Part shown: piece by piece, positions 45,258 to 53,529 of the stretch
Numbering within the stretch: position 1 is the stretch's first letter
Layout: every line of letters starts with the position of its first letter
Assembly (NCBI RefSeq): GCF_017744395.1
Contig: NZ_JAGIBI010000001.1
Span: 620,001-684,000, forward strand
Reading direction: 5' to 3'
Origin: Herbaspirillum sp.
GTDB lineage: Bacteria; Pseudomonadota; Gammaproteobacteria; Burkholderiales; Burkholderiaceae_D
Length of the DNA: 64,000 bases
Translations under genes and position numbers: made by a program
Notes under the pieces: model-generated
What the model was told of the DNA's origin: nothing
Database searches by the model: none
The model's input: the letters and a program-made list of their open reading frames with translations, nothing else

Positions 45258-46016
45258 ATGCGTTTGCAAGACAAAGTGGCCATCGTGACCGGCGGCGGTT
45301 CCGGATTCGGCGAAGGCATCGCCAAGACCTATGCGCGCGAAGGCGCATCCGTGGTGGTGGCCGACATCGGCGAGGCCGGCGGCCTGCGCGTGGTGGAAGA
45401 AATCAGGCAGGCTGGCGGCCGCGCGGTGTTCGTCAAGGCCGACGTGTCGAAGGCGGCCGACATGGACCGCCTGCTGGCGGCGGCGCTGGAGCACTACGGC
45501 GCCATGCACATCATGGTCAACAATGCCGGCACCACGCACCGCAACCGCCCCATGCTGGAGGTGGACGAGGCCGAGTTCGACAAGGTCTACGCGGTCAACG
45601 TCAAGAGCATCTTCCTGTCGGCCAAGACCTTCGTGCCGCATTTCCGCAAGGTCGGCGGCGGCGTGTTCATCAACATCGCCTCCACCGCCGGCATCCGCCC
45701 GCGTCCGGGCCTGACCTGGTACAACGGCAGCAAGGGCGCGGTCATCACCACCAGCAAGTCGATGGCCGCCGAACTGGGCCCGGACAACATCCGCGTGAAC
45801 TGCGTCAACCCGGTGATCTCGGCCACCGGCCTGCTGGCGGAATTCATGGGCGTGCCCGACACTCCGGAAAACCGCAAGAAGTTCGTCGCCACGATCCCGA
45901 TGGGTCGCTTCTCGACCCCGCAGGACATCGCCAACGCCTGCCTCTACCTGGGTTCGGACGAGGCTGAGTTCGTCACCGGCGTATGCATCGAGGTGGATGG
46001 CGGCCGCTGCGTCTGA
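45258..46016 (+). CDS. Short-chain dehydrogenase/reductase
   Basis: A 252-residue classical SDR with cofactor motif TGGGSGFG (11-18), NNAG (88-91) and the catalytic S142, Y155 and K159. An acidic residue after the second strand (VVADIG) suggests NAD(H) preference. The related FabG-like enzymes act on glucose, gluconate or 3-hydroxyacyl substrates. AAGGAGACAAC precedes the ATG at 45258, 59 bases after the aldehyde dehydrogenase stop, so both are one transcript. The substrate is not evident. Confidence 0.92.
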   Translation: MRLQDKVAIVTGGGSGFGEGIAKTYAREGASVVVADIGEAGGLRVVEEIRQAGGRAVFVKADVSKAADMDRLLAAALEHYGAMHIMVNNAGTTHRNRPMLEVDEAEFDKVYAVNVKSIFLSAKTFVPHFRKVGGGVFINIASTAGIRPRPGLTWYNGSKGAVITTSKSMAAELGPDNIRVNCVNPVISATGLLAEFMGVPDTPENRKKFVATIPMGRFSTPQDIANACLYLGSDEAEFVTGVCIEVDGGRCV

Positions 46017-46238
46017 AACCCGGCGGCGGTGACGGCTTGATGTGATTGACAAGCGCGCCGCCGCCACTACAATGCAGGGCACCCGCCAACCGATGCGGCG
46101 CGGAAAGGATTCCCGCGCATCGATAACGACAGCAGGCAAAAACCGGATGCGGCACCACGCAAGCCATACTGCCGGATGTGGCCTTGCGGCGCAGACAGAG
46201 AAATATAAGAATTCCGCGCACACTTTTGGGAGTGAGAC

Positions 46239-47543
46239 ATGACCTACAACGCAGGCCTGACCGCCTCGCCCGGCAACACCTTTGAGAACGCCACCTACGC
46301 CAAGGTGACCTGGCGGCTGCTGCCCCTGCTGTTCCTGTGCTACGTGGCCTCTTACCTGGACCGCGTCAACGTCGGCTTCGCCAAGCTGCAGATGCTGTCC
46401 GACCTGAAGTTCAGCGAAACCGTCTACGGCCTGGGCGCCGGCATCTTCTTCATCGGCTACTTCATCTTCGAAGTCCCCAGCAACATGATCCTGCACAAGG
46501 TGGGCGCCCGTTTGTGGATCGCCCGCATCATGATCACCTGGGGCATCATCTCGGGCGCGATGGCGTATGTCACCACCCCGGAAATGTTTTACGTCATGCG
46601 CTTCCTGCTGGGCCTGGCTGAAGCGGGCTTCTTCCCCGGCGTGATCCTGTACCTGACCTACTGGTACCCGGCCGAGCGCCGCGGCAAGATCACCGCGTTG
46701 TTCATGACCGGCATCGCCCTCTCGGGCGTGGTCGGCGGCCCGCTGTCAGGCTGGATCATGCACGCCATGCCGGGCATCTGGGGCCATAGCGGCTGGCAGT
46801 GGATGTTCATCCTGGAAGCCATTCCCTCGCTGATCCTGGGCGTGATGGTGATCGCCTACATGAAGGATCGCATCAGCGACGCCGATTGGCTGACCAAAGA
46901 GGAAAAGTCCCTGCTGGAAGCCAACATCGGCAAGGAAGACAGCCAGAAGGAACACCTCTCGCTGTCGGCCATGTTCTCCCACGGCCGCGTCTGGCTGGGC
47001 GCGCTGATCTACTTCTGCTTCGTGATGGGCCTGTATGGCGTGAGCTTCTGGCTGCCGACCATCATCAAGACCACCGGCGTCACCGACCCGTTCAACGTCG
47101 GCATGCTGACGGCGATCCCCTACGCCTTTGCCGCCGTCTCGATGGTGCTGATCGGCCGCAGCGCCGATGCCCGCCGCGAACGCCGCTGGCACGTCGCCAT
47201 CCCGGCCTTCCTGGGCTGCGTCGGCCTGCTGCTGTCGACCGTGTATGACCACAACACTGTGCTGGCGATGGCCTCGCTGACGCTGGCCAGCATGGGCATC
47301 CTGACCACCCTGCCGCTGTTCTGGAGCCTGCCGACGGCCTTCCTGTCGGGCACCGCCGCGGCCGCCGGCATCGCGCTGATCAACTCGCTGGGCAACCTGG
47401 CCGGCTTCGTCAGCCCGTTCCTGGTGGGCTGGCTCAAGGACACTACCCAGAGCACCAATGCCGGCATGTACGTGCTGGCGGCCTCGCTGGTACTCGGCGG
47501 TTTGCTGACGCTGACCTTGCCGGCCAAGCTGGTGAACAAGTAA
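46239..47543 (+). CDS. MFS transporter, ACS family (tartrate/phthalate-like)
   Basis: A 434-residue carrier with about 12 membrane segments and clear ACS signatures: SYLDRVNVGFAKLQM in helix 1, FEVPSNMILHKVGARLWIAR and GLAEAGFFPGVILYLTYWYP. This group imports organic acids such as tartrate, phthalate and nicotinate with protons. It lies 222 bases after the SDR, in the same direction, and probably supplies the pathway's substrate. A GAGTGAG-type site precedes the ATG. A strong terminator follows. Confidence 0.9.
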   Translation: MTYNAGLTASPGNTFENATYAKVTWRLLPLLFLCYVASYLDRVNVGFAKLQMLSDLKFSETVYGLGAGIFFIGYFIFEVPSNMILHKVGARLWIARIMITWGIISGAMAYVTTPEMFYVMRFLLGLAEAGFFPGVILYLTYWYPAERRGKITALFMTGIALSGVVGGPLSGWIMHAMPGIWGHSGWQWMFILEAIPSLILGVMVIAYMKDRISDADWLTKEEKSLLEANIGKEDSQKEHLSLSAMFSHGRVWLGALIYFCFVMGLYGVSFWLPTIIKTTGVTDPFNVGMLTAIPYAFAAVSMVLIGRSADARRERRWHVAIPAFLGCVGLLLSTVYDHNTVLAMASLTLASMGILTTLPLFWSLPTAFLSGTAAAAGIALINSLGNLAGFVSPFLVGWLKDTTQSTNAGMYVLAASLVLGGLLTLTLPAKLVNK

Positions 47544-47570
47544 TACGCTGTACTGTCGCGGCACACGTGA

Positions 47571-47602
47571 AAACGGCGGCTCTTTCGGGAGCCGCCGTTT
47601 TT
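47571..47602. terminator. Bidirectional intrinsic terminator
   Basis: A 12-bp perfect stem (47571-47582 with 47589-47600), loop TTTCGG and a T run. It serves the MFS gene and the convergent leuA gene. Confidence 0.9.
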
Positions 47603-47623
47603 TCATTTCACCGTTGATTGCGC

Positions 47624-49294
47624 CTATACGGCCGCCTCCGCAGAGAATCGGGCCGCCGCGCTCAGTACCGCCAGAACCGACGCGGTAACGATGTTCGCAT
47701 GCCGGCCCACGCCAAAGCGGGAGCCGGGAACACCGGGCATGGCCGCTTCTACGATGGCCAGCGCCGCCGCGTCGGATCCCGCGCCCAGGCTGCGCTCTTC
47801 ATAGCTGTCGATGCGCAGCGGCAGGCCCAGCGCCGCCACCGTGGCGGCGATCGGACCGTTGCCAGTCCCTTCGCAGGTCTTGACCTTGCCATCCGCCTGC
47901 GCCAGCTCCAGTGCGATACCTTGCCCGTCGGCGTGCTCGAACAGGCGGTGGCTGCGATAAATGACGCCTGGCAGCTCCCGCGCCGGGACAAGGTAGGTGC
48001 GCTCGAACGCGTCCCAGATTTGCTCGCTGCTCAGTTCCGTTTCGCTGGCGTCGGCCAGCGCCTGAACGATGGCGCTGAACTCCACCTGCATGCGGCGCGG
48101 CATGACGATGCCATGGTCGCGCTGCAGCAAAAACGCAATGCCGCCCTTGCCCGACTGGCTGTTGACGCGCACGATGCTGTCGTAGGTACGGCCCAGATCC
48201 TTCGGGTCGATCGGGAGGTAAGGCACGCGCCAGGGCGCATCGGCCTTTTGCGCGGCGAAGCCCTTGGCGATGGCATCCTGGTGTGAGCCGGAGAACGCCG
48301 TGAAGACGAGATCGCCCACATACGGGTGGCGCGGGTGAATGGGCAGTGCGGTACATTCCTCGGCCACGCGCGCCACCGCCGCGATGTCGGAGAAATCCAG
48401 CCCCGGCGCGATGCCCTGGGTGTACAGGTTCAGCGCCAGCGTCACCACATCGACGTTGCCGCTGCGCTCGCCATTGCCAAACAGGCAGCCTTCGACCCGC
48501 TGCGCGCCGGCCAGCATGGCTTGCTCGGCGCAGGCCACGCCGGTGCCCCGGTCGTTATGCGGATGCACAGACAGCACAATGTGTTCGCGCCGCTCCAGCC
48601 GCCGGTCCATCCATTCGATCTGGTCGGCGAAAACGTTGGGCGTGGAGACTTCGACCGTGGTCGGCAGGTTGATGATCATCGTCCGCCGCGGCCCGGCATC
48701 CCAGGCGCGGATGGCGGCGTTGCACACGGCCAGCGAGACCTCCAGCTCGGCCATGCAGAACGTCTCGGGCGAGTATTGCAAGACCCATTCGGTTTCCGGG
48801 TGGGCCGCCGTCAGCCGCTTAAAGAGCGCGATATGGCGCTCAACCATCTCGATGATCTGCGGCACGCTCATGCCGAATACGATCTCGCGCCAGGCCGGCG
48901 CGATGGCGTTATAAAAATGCACGATCACGCGCCGCGCGCCGGCCACGCTGCGCACGGTTTCGGCGATCAGGTCATCGCGCAATTGCGTCATGACCATGGG
49001 CGTGACGTCTTCTGGAATCAGATCCGCGTCGATGAGGTGGCGCACGATCTCGAAATCGGTGCGCGAGGCGGCGGGAAAGCCCACTTCGATTTCCTTGAAA
49101 CCGATGCGCACCAGTTCATGGAACAAGCGCAGCTTGCGCTCGCGGTTCATCGGCTCGAACAGCGCCTGGTTGCCGTCGCGCAAGTCGGTGGACAGCCAGG
49201 TAGGGGCTTGCATCAGGATGCGCGACGGCCATTGGCGGTCGGCGAGATTGACCGGGGAAACGGGGCGGTATTTCTGGGAAGGATCGGTCAGCAT
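47624..49294 (-). CDS. leuA: 2-isopropylmalate synthase
   Basis: A 556-residue enzyme that condenses acetyl-CoA and 2-oxoisovalerate in the first committed step of leucine synthesis. It belongs to the longer LeuA class. The catalytic domain starts with the metal-binding DLRDGNQ (37-43), HPHNDRGTG carries the second metal ligands, and a C-terminal leucine-sensing regulatory domain follows (about 430-550). The start at 49294 (MLTDPSQKYR) has TTGGAG seven bases before it. Upstream lies a leucine-rich leader ORF and alternative RNA hairpins, so it is probably controlled by attenuation of translation. leuB/C/D are not in the window. Confidence 0.95.
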   Translation of the reverse strand: MLTDPSQKYRPVSPVNLADRQWPSRILMQAPTWLSTDLRDGNQALFEPMNRERKLRLFHELVRIGFKEIEVGFPAASRTDFEIVRHLIDADLIPEDVTPMVMTQLRDDLIAETVRSVAGARRVIVHFYNAIAPAWREIVFGMSVPQIIEMVERHIALFKRLTAAHPETEWVLQYSPETFCMAELEVSLAVCNAAIRAWDAGPRRTMIINLPTTVEVSTPNVFADQIEWMDRRLERREHIVLSVHPHNDRGTGVACAEQAMLAGAQRVEGCLFGNGERSGNVDVVTLALNLYTQGIAPGLDFSDIAAVARVAEECTALPIHPRHPYVGDLVFTAFSGSHQDAIAKGFAAQKADAPWRVPYLPIDPKDLGRTYDSIVRVNSQSGKGGIAFLLQRDHGIVMPRRMQVEFSAIVQALADASETELSSEQIWDAFERTYLVPARELPGVIYRSHRLFEHADGQGIALELAQADGKVKTCEGTGNGPIAATVAALGLPLRIDSYEERSLGAGSDAAALAIVEAAMPGVPGSRFGVGRHANIVTASVLAVLSAAARFSAEAAV

Positions 49295-49300
49295 GAAAAA

Positions 49301-49415
49301 CTCCAAGGGGATCGTTGACACCCGATTCCCCTAGCCTGCAACAAGCTGACGATGGTCGGGGTCAGGGGAAATCAGGGTGGGTCATGGCGCGAACGAACGC
49401 GCGCAGACCCCGACC
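49301..49415 (-). promoter_or_regulatory. Predicted translational attenuator of leuA
   Basis: Three interleaved inverted repeats: A pairs 49406-49415 with 49354-49363 (10 perfect pairs), B pairs 49364-49370 with 49326-49332, and C pairs 49323-49331 with 49307-49314. C ends directly at the leuA ribosome-binding site (49301-49306). A and B cannot both form, nor can B and C. This is the architecture expected for ribosome-stalling control of leuA translation. Confidence 0.55.
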
Positions 49416-49460
49416 GGGAACCAGTGGTAGTAGCCGTTGCGAAAGACCGAATGCGGACAT
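49362..49460 (-). CDS. Putative leucine leader peptide of leuA (32 aa)
   Basis: A 32-codon frame (begins MSAFGLSQRLLPLVPG) ending in TGA at 49362-49364, exactly between the arms of hairpins A and B. Five leucines lie within 19 residues. Codons 10 and 11 are tandem CTA, a rare leucine codon in a GC-rich genome, followed by CTG at codon 13. Slow charging of leucyl-tRNA would stall ribosomes there. The ribosome-binding site is weak and another frame is also open, so reality rests on position and codon pattern. Confidence 0.5.
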   Translation of the reverse strand: MSAFGLSQRLLPLVPGRGLRAFVRAMTHPDFP

Positions 49461-49534
49461 GAGTGGAATGAATCCGGAAGATTGATTGAAGAGAAATATT
49501 AGGCTTGCGCGCATAGTCCATCTACATAAAAATA

Positions 49535-49563
49535 GACAAATTCTTTATTGATTTGGACAAATT
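49535..49563 (+). repeat. Direct repeats before the AraC gene
   Basis: GACAAATT at 49535-49542 and again at 49556-49563, 21 bp apart (two helical turns), in front of the AraC gene. The arrangement fits an autoregulatory AraC-type site. Confidence 0.4.
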
Positions 49564-49571
49564 GCACCGGC

Positions 49572-50372
49572 ATGGGCTTTTTCTCCCCCGAAGACGGCAG
49601 CCATGCGCTCGACCTGAGCGCCCGGGAAGCCTCTGGCTTACCGATATTCGGTGTCGCCGTGCGCTACCCCGCGGGCCATATCGTGCCCATGCACGAGCAT
49701 CCGCACGGCCATCTGATCTACGCGGATCGCGGCTTGCTGCGCGTGGAGGCTGAAAGCGGCCAGTGGCTGGTGCCGCCCACTGCCGCGGTCTGGCTGCGGC
49801 CGGGCGTGGCGCACCGGCTGGTCGTGCCGGTGGCGCTGCAAGCGCATGGGCTGTTCGCACGCGAGGATGTCTGTGCCCGCCTGCCCGCGACCGATTGCGT
49901 CGTCCATGTATCCGGGCTGCTGCGCGAGTTGATCGTGGCGCTGACCCGGACCGACGACCCCGCCGCATCTCCTGAACGCATGCGTTTGCTAGGCGCCCTG
50001 TTGGCCGAGGAACTGCACGCCCAACCCGCTCTTCCCCTGCATCTGCCGTGGCCGGCCGCTGATGATCCGATATGCCGCGTTTGCCAGGCGCTACTAAACA
50101 ACCCGGGAAATGCCGCCACCGCCGCCGAGTGGGCCGGAAGGCTGGCGCTGGGCGAAAAAACCTTCCACCGGCGCTTTCTCCAGTCGACCGGCATCAGCTT
50201 CGGTAAATGGCGCCAGCAACTGCGGCTGATGTCGTCGCTTACCCTGCTCATGCAAGGAATGCCGATCACGCAGGTGGCGCTGGCGAGTGGCTACGACAGC
50301 CACAGCGCCTACACCACGGCATTCAGCAAGCAATTCGGGCAACCGCCTTCCGCATTTGCCGCGAACAGATAA
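49572..50372 (+). CDS. AraC-family regulator with N-terminal cupin
   Basis: A 266-residue regulator. A cupin-type sensor domain (about 20-105) has the metal/ligand-binding pattern MHEHPHGHLIY. The AraC DNA-binding domain at about 165-262 contains both helix-turn-helix motifs (LALGEKTFHRRFLQSTGISF and ITQVALASGYDSHSAYTTAF). Such proteins sense small molecules and often control a neighbouring efflux or metabolic gene; no clear target is adjacent. The ATG at 49572 is preferred over a TTG eight codons upstream. Confidence 0.88.
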   Translation: MGFFSPEDGSHALDLSAREASGLPIFGVAVRYPAGHIVPMHEHPHGHLIYADRGLLRVEAESGQWLVPPTAAVWLRPGVAHRLVVPVALQAHGLFAREDVCARLPATDCVVHVSGLLRELIVALTRTDDPAASPERMRLLGALLAEELHAQPALPLHLPWPAADDPICRVCQALLNNPGNAATAAEWAGRLALGEKTFHRRFLQSTGISFGKWRQQLRLMSSLTLLMQGMPITQVALASGYDSHSAYTTAFSKQFGQPPSAFAANR

Positions 50373-50394
50373 GAATCCGTTCAAAGGCCTTTTT

Positions 50395-50679
50395 TCATGG
50401 ATTTTTCCGTATTTCCTGCGGCGCCAGCAATTGGCGCATGGCCAGCCGCACGGCGTCGGCGTGGGTGGCTTGCGGATGCAGGCGTTTCTGTTCCCTGATC
50501 AACTGGTCGACATGGGCGCGGTCGCCGTGGCATAGCTCGGTCATGCGCGCCGTCAGTTCGAGATAGCCCTCGGGGTCGTGCAGTTGCTGCCCGCTGCGTT
50601 CCACATGCCTCAGCCAGATTCGATCCGCGGCGTAGACGGCGAGCACGCCGACAGCAAGAAACAGCAACCAGTCGAGCAT
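50395..50679 (-). CDS. Small single-pass membrane protein (94 aa)
   Basis: A 94-residue protein with one N-terminal membrane segment (MLDWLLFLAVGVLAVYAADRIWL) and a cytoplasmic, helix-rich tail (LHDPEGYLELTARMTELCHG, HADAVRLAMRQLL). I do not recognise the family. The start at 50679 is supported by GGAG nine bases upstream; a GTG three codons earlier is possible. It is convergent with the AraC gene and upstream of nothing related. Confidence 0.65.
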   Translation of the reverse strand: MLDWLLFLAVGVLAVYAADRIWLRHVERSGQQLHDPEGYLELTARMTELCHGDRAHVDQLIREQKRLHPQATHADAVRLAMRQLLAPQEIRKNP

Positions 50680-50771
50680 GATGGGCACTCCGGCAAAAGA
50701 TGCCGATTATGCGCACGTCCCGGCCGGCCTGCCATCGGCGGCATCCGAGAAAAACGCTTATTTGCGCAATG

Positions 50772-51482
50772 TCAGACCGACAGCCAGTCGCACAGCACCC
50801 TGTCATCGTCCAGCAATTGCGCCGGCGTGCCGTGGAATACCACCTCGCCGCGCCCCATCACGTAGACGCGCTGGGAAATATCCAGCGCGATGGTTTGCCG
50901 CTGTTCGATCAGCAGCACCGCCACGCCGCGCTCGCGCAACTGCCGCAGGTAGCCGGCCACCTGCTCCACCATCTGCGGCGCCAGGCCTTCGGTCGGCTCG
51001 TCGATCAGGATCAGGCGGGGATTGCCCATCAGCGCGCGCGCCAGCGACAGCATCTGCTGCTCGCCGCCGGACAGCGCACCGGCCGCCACCGTGCGCCGCT
51101 TGTGCAGCGACGGGAACATGGCGTACATGTCGTCGAAGCGCCAGCCATTGGCCGGCTGCTTGCCGCTTTTCTGGCCCAGCAGCAGGTTCTGTTCCACTGT
51201 CAATGTCGGGAAGACGTCGCGGCTTTCCGGGACATAGGCGATGCCGCGACGGGCTATTTCATAGGTCGGCAACGCGCCGATATCGGCGCCGCCGAAGCGT
51301 ACGCTGCCTTCGCTGCGCACCAGTCCTACCAGAGCCTTGAGCAAGGTCGAACGGCCCGCGCCGTTGCGCCCCAGCACGCTGACGATCTCGCCCGCGCCGA
51401 CTTCCAGGTTGACGCCGTTCAGCACATGGCTCTGGCCGTACCAGGCGTGCAGGCCTGCGACTTCCAGCAAGCGGCTATGCAT
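50772..51482 (-). CDS. livF: Branched-chain-type ABC transporter ATPase LivF (Walker A Lys replaced by Arg)
   Basis: A 236-residue ATPase with the LivF order of motifs: Walker A GRNGAGRST (38-46), signature LSGGE (137-141), Walker B LILIDEP (157-163). The invariant P-loop lysine is arginine (R44, codon CGT), which usually weakens or removes ATP hydrolysis. The signature is canonical. With LivG it forms a heterodimer on the cytoplasmic side of LivHM, importing branched-chain amino acids or related compounds. It overlaps livG by eight bases (ATGCATAG). No binding-protein gene is present. Confidence 0.9.
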   Translation of the reverse strand: MHSRLLEVAGLHAWYGQSHVLNGVNLEVGAGEIVSVLGRNGAGRSTLLKALVGLVRSEGSVRFGGADIGALPTYEIARRGIAYVPESRDVFPTLTVEQNLLLGQKSGKQPANGWRFDDMYAMFPSLHKRRTVAAGALSGGEQQMLSLARALMGNPRLILIDEPTEGLAPQMVEQVAGYLRQLRERGVAVLLIEQRQTIALDISQRVYVMGRGEVVFHGTPAQLLDDDRVLCDWLSV

Positions 51483-52233
51483 GTCGGCTCCGGTTCAGGT
51501 AAAGGCGCTGCACCTCGGGATTGGCGCGGATGTTTTGCGTGCTGTCGCAGGCGATCACGCGGCCGTTGTCCATCACCGCGATGCGGTCGGCCAAGTTGAA
51601 CACCACCTCCATGTCGTGCTCCACCATCAGCAGGGTCTTGCCGACGCTGACTTCGCGGATCAGCGCCACCATCGCCTCGGCTTCGGCACGGCTCATGCCG
51701 GCGGTCGGTTCGTCCAGCAGGATCACCGATGCATCGGCGGCGATGGTCACCGCCACTTCCAGCGCGCGCTGGTCGGCATAGCTGAGTTCGCCGGCGGGCA
51801 CATGGGCGCGTGCCTGCAAGCCGACCTGTTTCAGTACCGCCGCGGCGCGCTCGGCGGCATCGCGCAAGCGGCCGATGCGGCGCCAGAAGGCATAGCGGTA
51901 GCCGAGTTTCCACAGCACCGCGCAGCGCACGTTTTCAAAGGCCGACAGGCGCGGGAACAGGCTCGATATCTGGAAACTGCGCGCCAGGCCTATGCGGTTG
52001 ATCTGCTGCGGGGCCAGGCGCGTGATGTCGGCGCCGTGCAGCAGGATGCGGCCGGCATCGGCGCGGTAACGCCCCGAGACCAGGTTGAACAGGCTGGACT
52101 TGCCGGCGCCGTTGGGGCCGATCAGGGCGCAGCGTTCGCCGACGCGCAATTGCAGGTCGACGCCGCCGATGACTTCAGCGCCGTCAAAGGCCTTGCGCAC
52201 GCCGCGCAATTCGAGCGCATGGATGCCACTCAT
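51475..52233 (-). CDS. livG: Branched-chain-type ABC transporter ATPase LivG
   Basis: A 252-residue ATPase. Walker A GPNGAGKSS (39-47) and Walker B ILLDEP (171-176) are intact, and the H-loop histidine is in MVEHD. The ABC signature reads LSYAD (150-154), where LivG normally has LSYGQ-like; glycine is replaced by alanine. Because signatures pair with the opposite subunit's Walker A, this change meets the altered P-loop of LivF in the same composite site. The start at 52233 overlaps the livM stop as ATGA. A longer N-terminal frame is not supported. Confidence 0.92.
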   Translation of the reverse strand: MSGIHALELRGVRKAFDGAEVIGGVDLQLRVGERCALIGPNGAGKSSLFNLVSGRYRADAGRILLHGADITRLAPQQINRIGLARSFQISSLFPRLSAFENVRCAVLWKLGYRYAFWRRIGRLRDAAERAAAVLKQVGLQARAHVPAGELSYADQRALEVAVTIAADASVILLDEPTAGMSRAEAEAMVALIREVSVGKTLLMVEHDMEVVFNLADRIAVMDNGRVIACDSTQNIRANPEVQRLYLNRSRHA

Positions 52234-53525
52234 GCCGCCTCCCGCCGTTGCGCCTGTTCGGACAATTCCACCCTCTTCCATGCGGCGCTCCAGCTTGCCG
52301 CCCACGACCTGCGCAAGCAGGCAATCGCGCCGACGCCGGCAACCGCCAGGACGACGGCCAGCAGCCAGGCCGATACTGAATGCACGTCGATACTGAATCC
52401 GAACAACACCACCGGCGCCACGCCGCTGCCGGTATCGGCCAGGCTGCCCAGGCTCAGTTGGTAAAGCATTTCAGTGCCGAGAACAATGCCCGCCAGTGCC
52501 AGCAAACCGGACAATGCCAGCGCCGCCAGCAAGCGCACCAAGGCGGCATTCAGTGCCCTTGCCCGCACCACGCGAACGAGGTTGTCCACCAGCTTGGCCA
52601 GCCCGCCGGGCAAGGCCATCACGACCAGAATGAAGAACGCGCCAAGGTAGAACTGCCAGGCCTGGGTATAAGCCGACAACAGCGAAGCGAACAGCACGCC
52701 GACCACGCCGCCGATGATGGGGCCGTAGAAGAAACCGGCGCCGCCGATGAAGGTGAACAGCAGAATGGAACCGGAACGCAGCGCGCCCACGTATTCGGCG
52801 CTGACGATCTCGAAATTGATGGCCGACAGCCCGCCGGAGATGCCGGCGAAGAAGGCCGACAAGATCAGCGCAAGATAGCGCACGCGCTGCGGATCGTAAC
52901 CGATGAAGGCGGCGCGCTCGGGATTGTCGCGCACGGCATTGAGGATGCGGCCCAGCGGCGTGTGCTTCAGGGCATGGATGGCGACGGCGCACACCAGCAG
53001 CCAGCCGGCGATCAGGTAGTAGACCTGCAGTTGCGGGCCGTAGCTGATGCCCATGACCGGCTCGCCCACCACCCGGTTGCTGGAAATGCCGCCCTCGCCG
53101 CCGAACAGGTCGGGGAACATCAGCGCGCCGGCCGAGACCAGCTCCACCAGCCCCAGCGTGATCATCGCAAAGGTGGTGCCTGCGCGGCGCGTGGTCAGGT
53201 AGCCGAAGACGATGCCGCACAGCGCGCCGACCAGGCCGCCGGCCAGCGGCACCAGCGTGATCGGGAAATGGATACTGCCGTCGCCGATGCGGTTCATCAG
53301 GTGGATCGCGCCGAACGCGCCCAGCCCCGAATACACCGCGTGGCCGAAGGACAGCATGCCGCCCTCGCCCAGCAGCATGTTGTACGAGAGGCAAAGCAGC
53401 ACCATGGTGCCCATCTGCGACAGCAGCGACAACGCCGCGCTTTGCGGAAACGCCAACGGCGCGGCCAGCAGCGCCAGCGTGAAGCACAGCCAGGGGAGCA
53501 AGGAACGCAAAGAACGATGCATCAT
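52230..53525 (-). CDS. livM: Branched-chain-type ABC transporter permease LivM
   Basis: A 431-residue membrane protein of the LivM family with about ten membrane segments and the motifs GEGGMLSFGHAVYSGLGAF and GRILNAVRDNPERAAFIGYD (the coupling loop). The C-terminal 100 residues (about 330-430) extend past the usual end with two more hydrophobic stretches and a basic tail, unlike the shorter typical LivM. It starts four bases after the livH stop, and the end overlaps livG. Confidence 0.92.
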   Translation of the reverse strand: MMHRSLRSLLPWLCFTLALLAAPLAFPQSAALSLLSQMGTMVLLCLSYNMLLGEGGMLSFGHAVYSGLGAFGAIHLMNRIGDGSIHFPITLVPLAGGLVGALCGIVFGYLTTRRAGTTFAMITLGLVELVSAGALMFPDLFGGEGGISSNRVVGEPVMGISYGPQLQVYYLIAGWLLVCAVAIHALKHTPLGRILNAVRDNPERAAFIGYDPQRVRYLALILSAFFAGISGGLSAINFEIVSAEYVGALRSGSILLFTFIGGAGFFYGPIIGGVVGVLFASLLSAYTQAWQFYLGAFFILVVMALPGGLAKLVDNLVRVVRARALNAALVRLLAALALSGLLALAGIVLGTEMLYQLSLGSLADTGSGVAPVVLFGFSIDVHSVSAWLLAVVLAVAGVGAIACLRRSWAASWSAAWKRVELSEQAQRREAA

Positions 53526-53529
53526 CGCA

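Noticed and set aside
49380..49460. Second open frame through the leuA leader (reads RNGYYHWFPVG)
   Set aside because: It lacks a start codon in the right place and has no leucine codons in a row. The frame starting at 49460 explains the position better.
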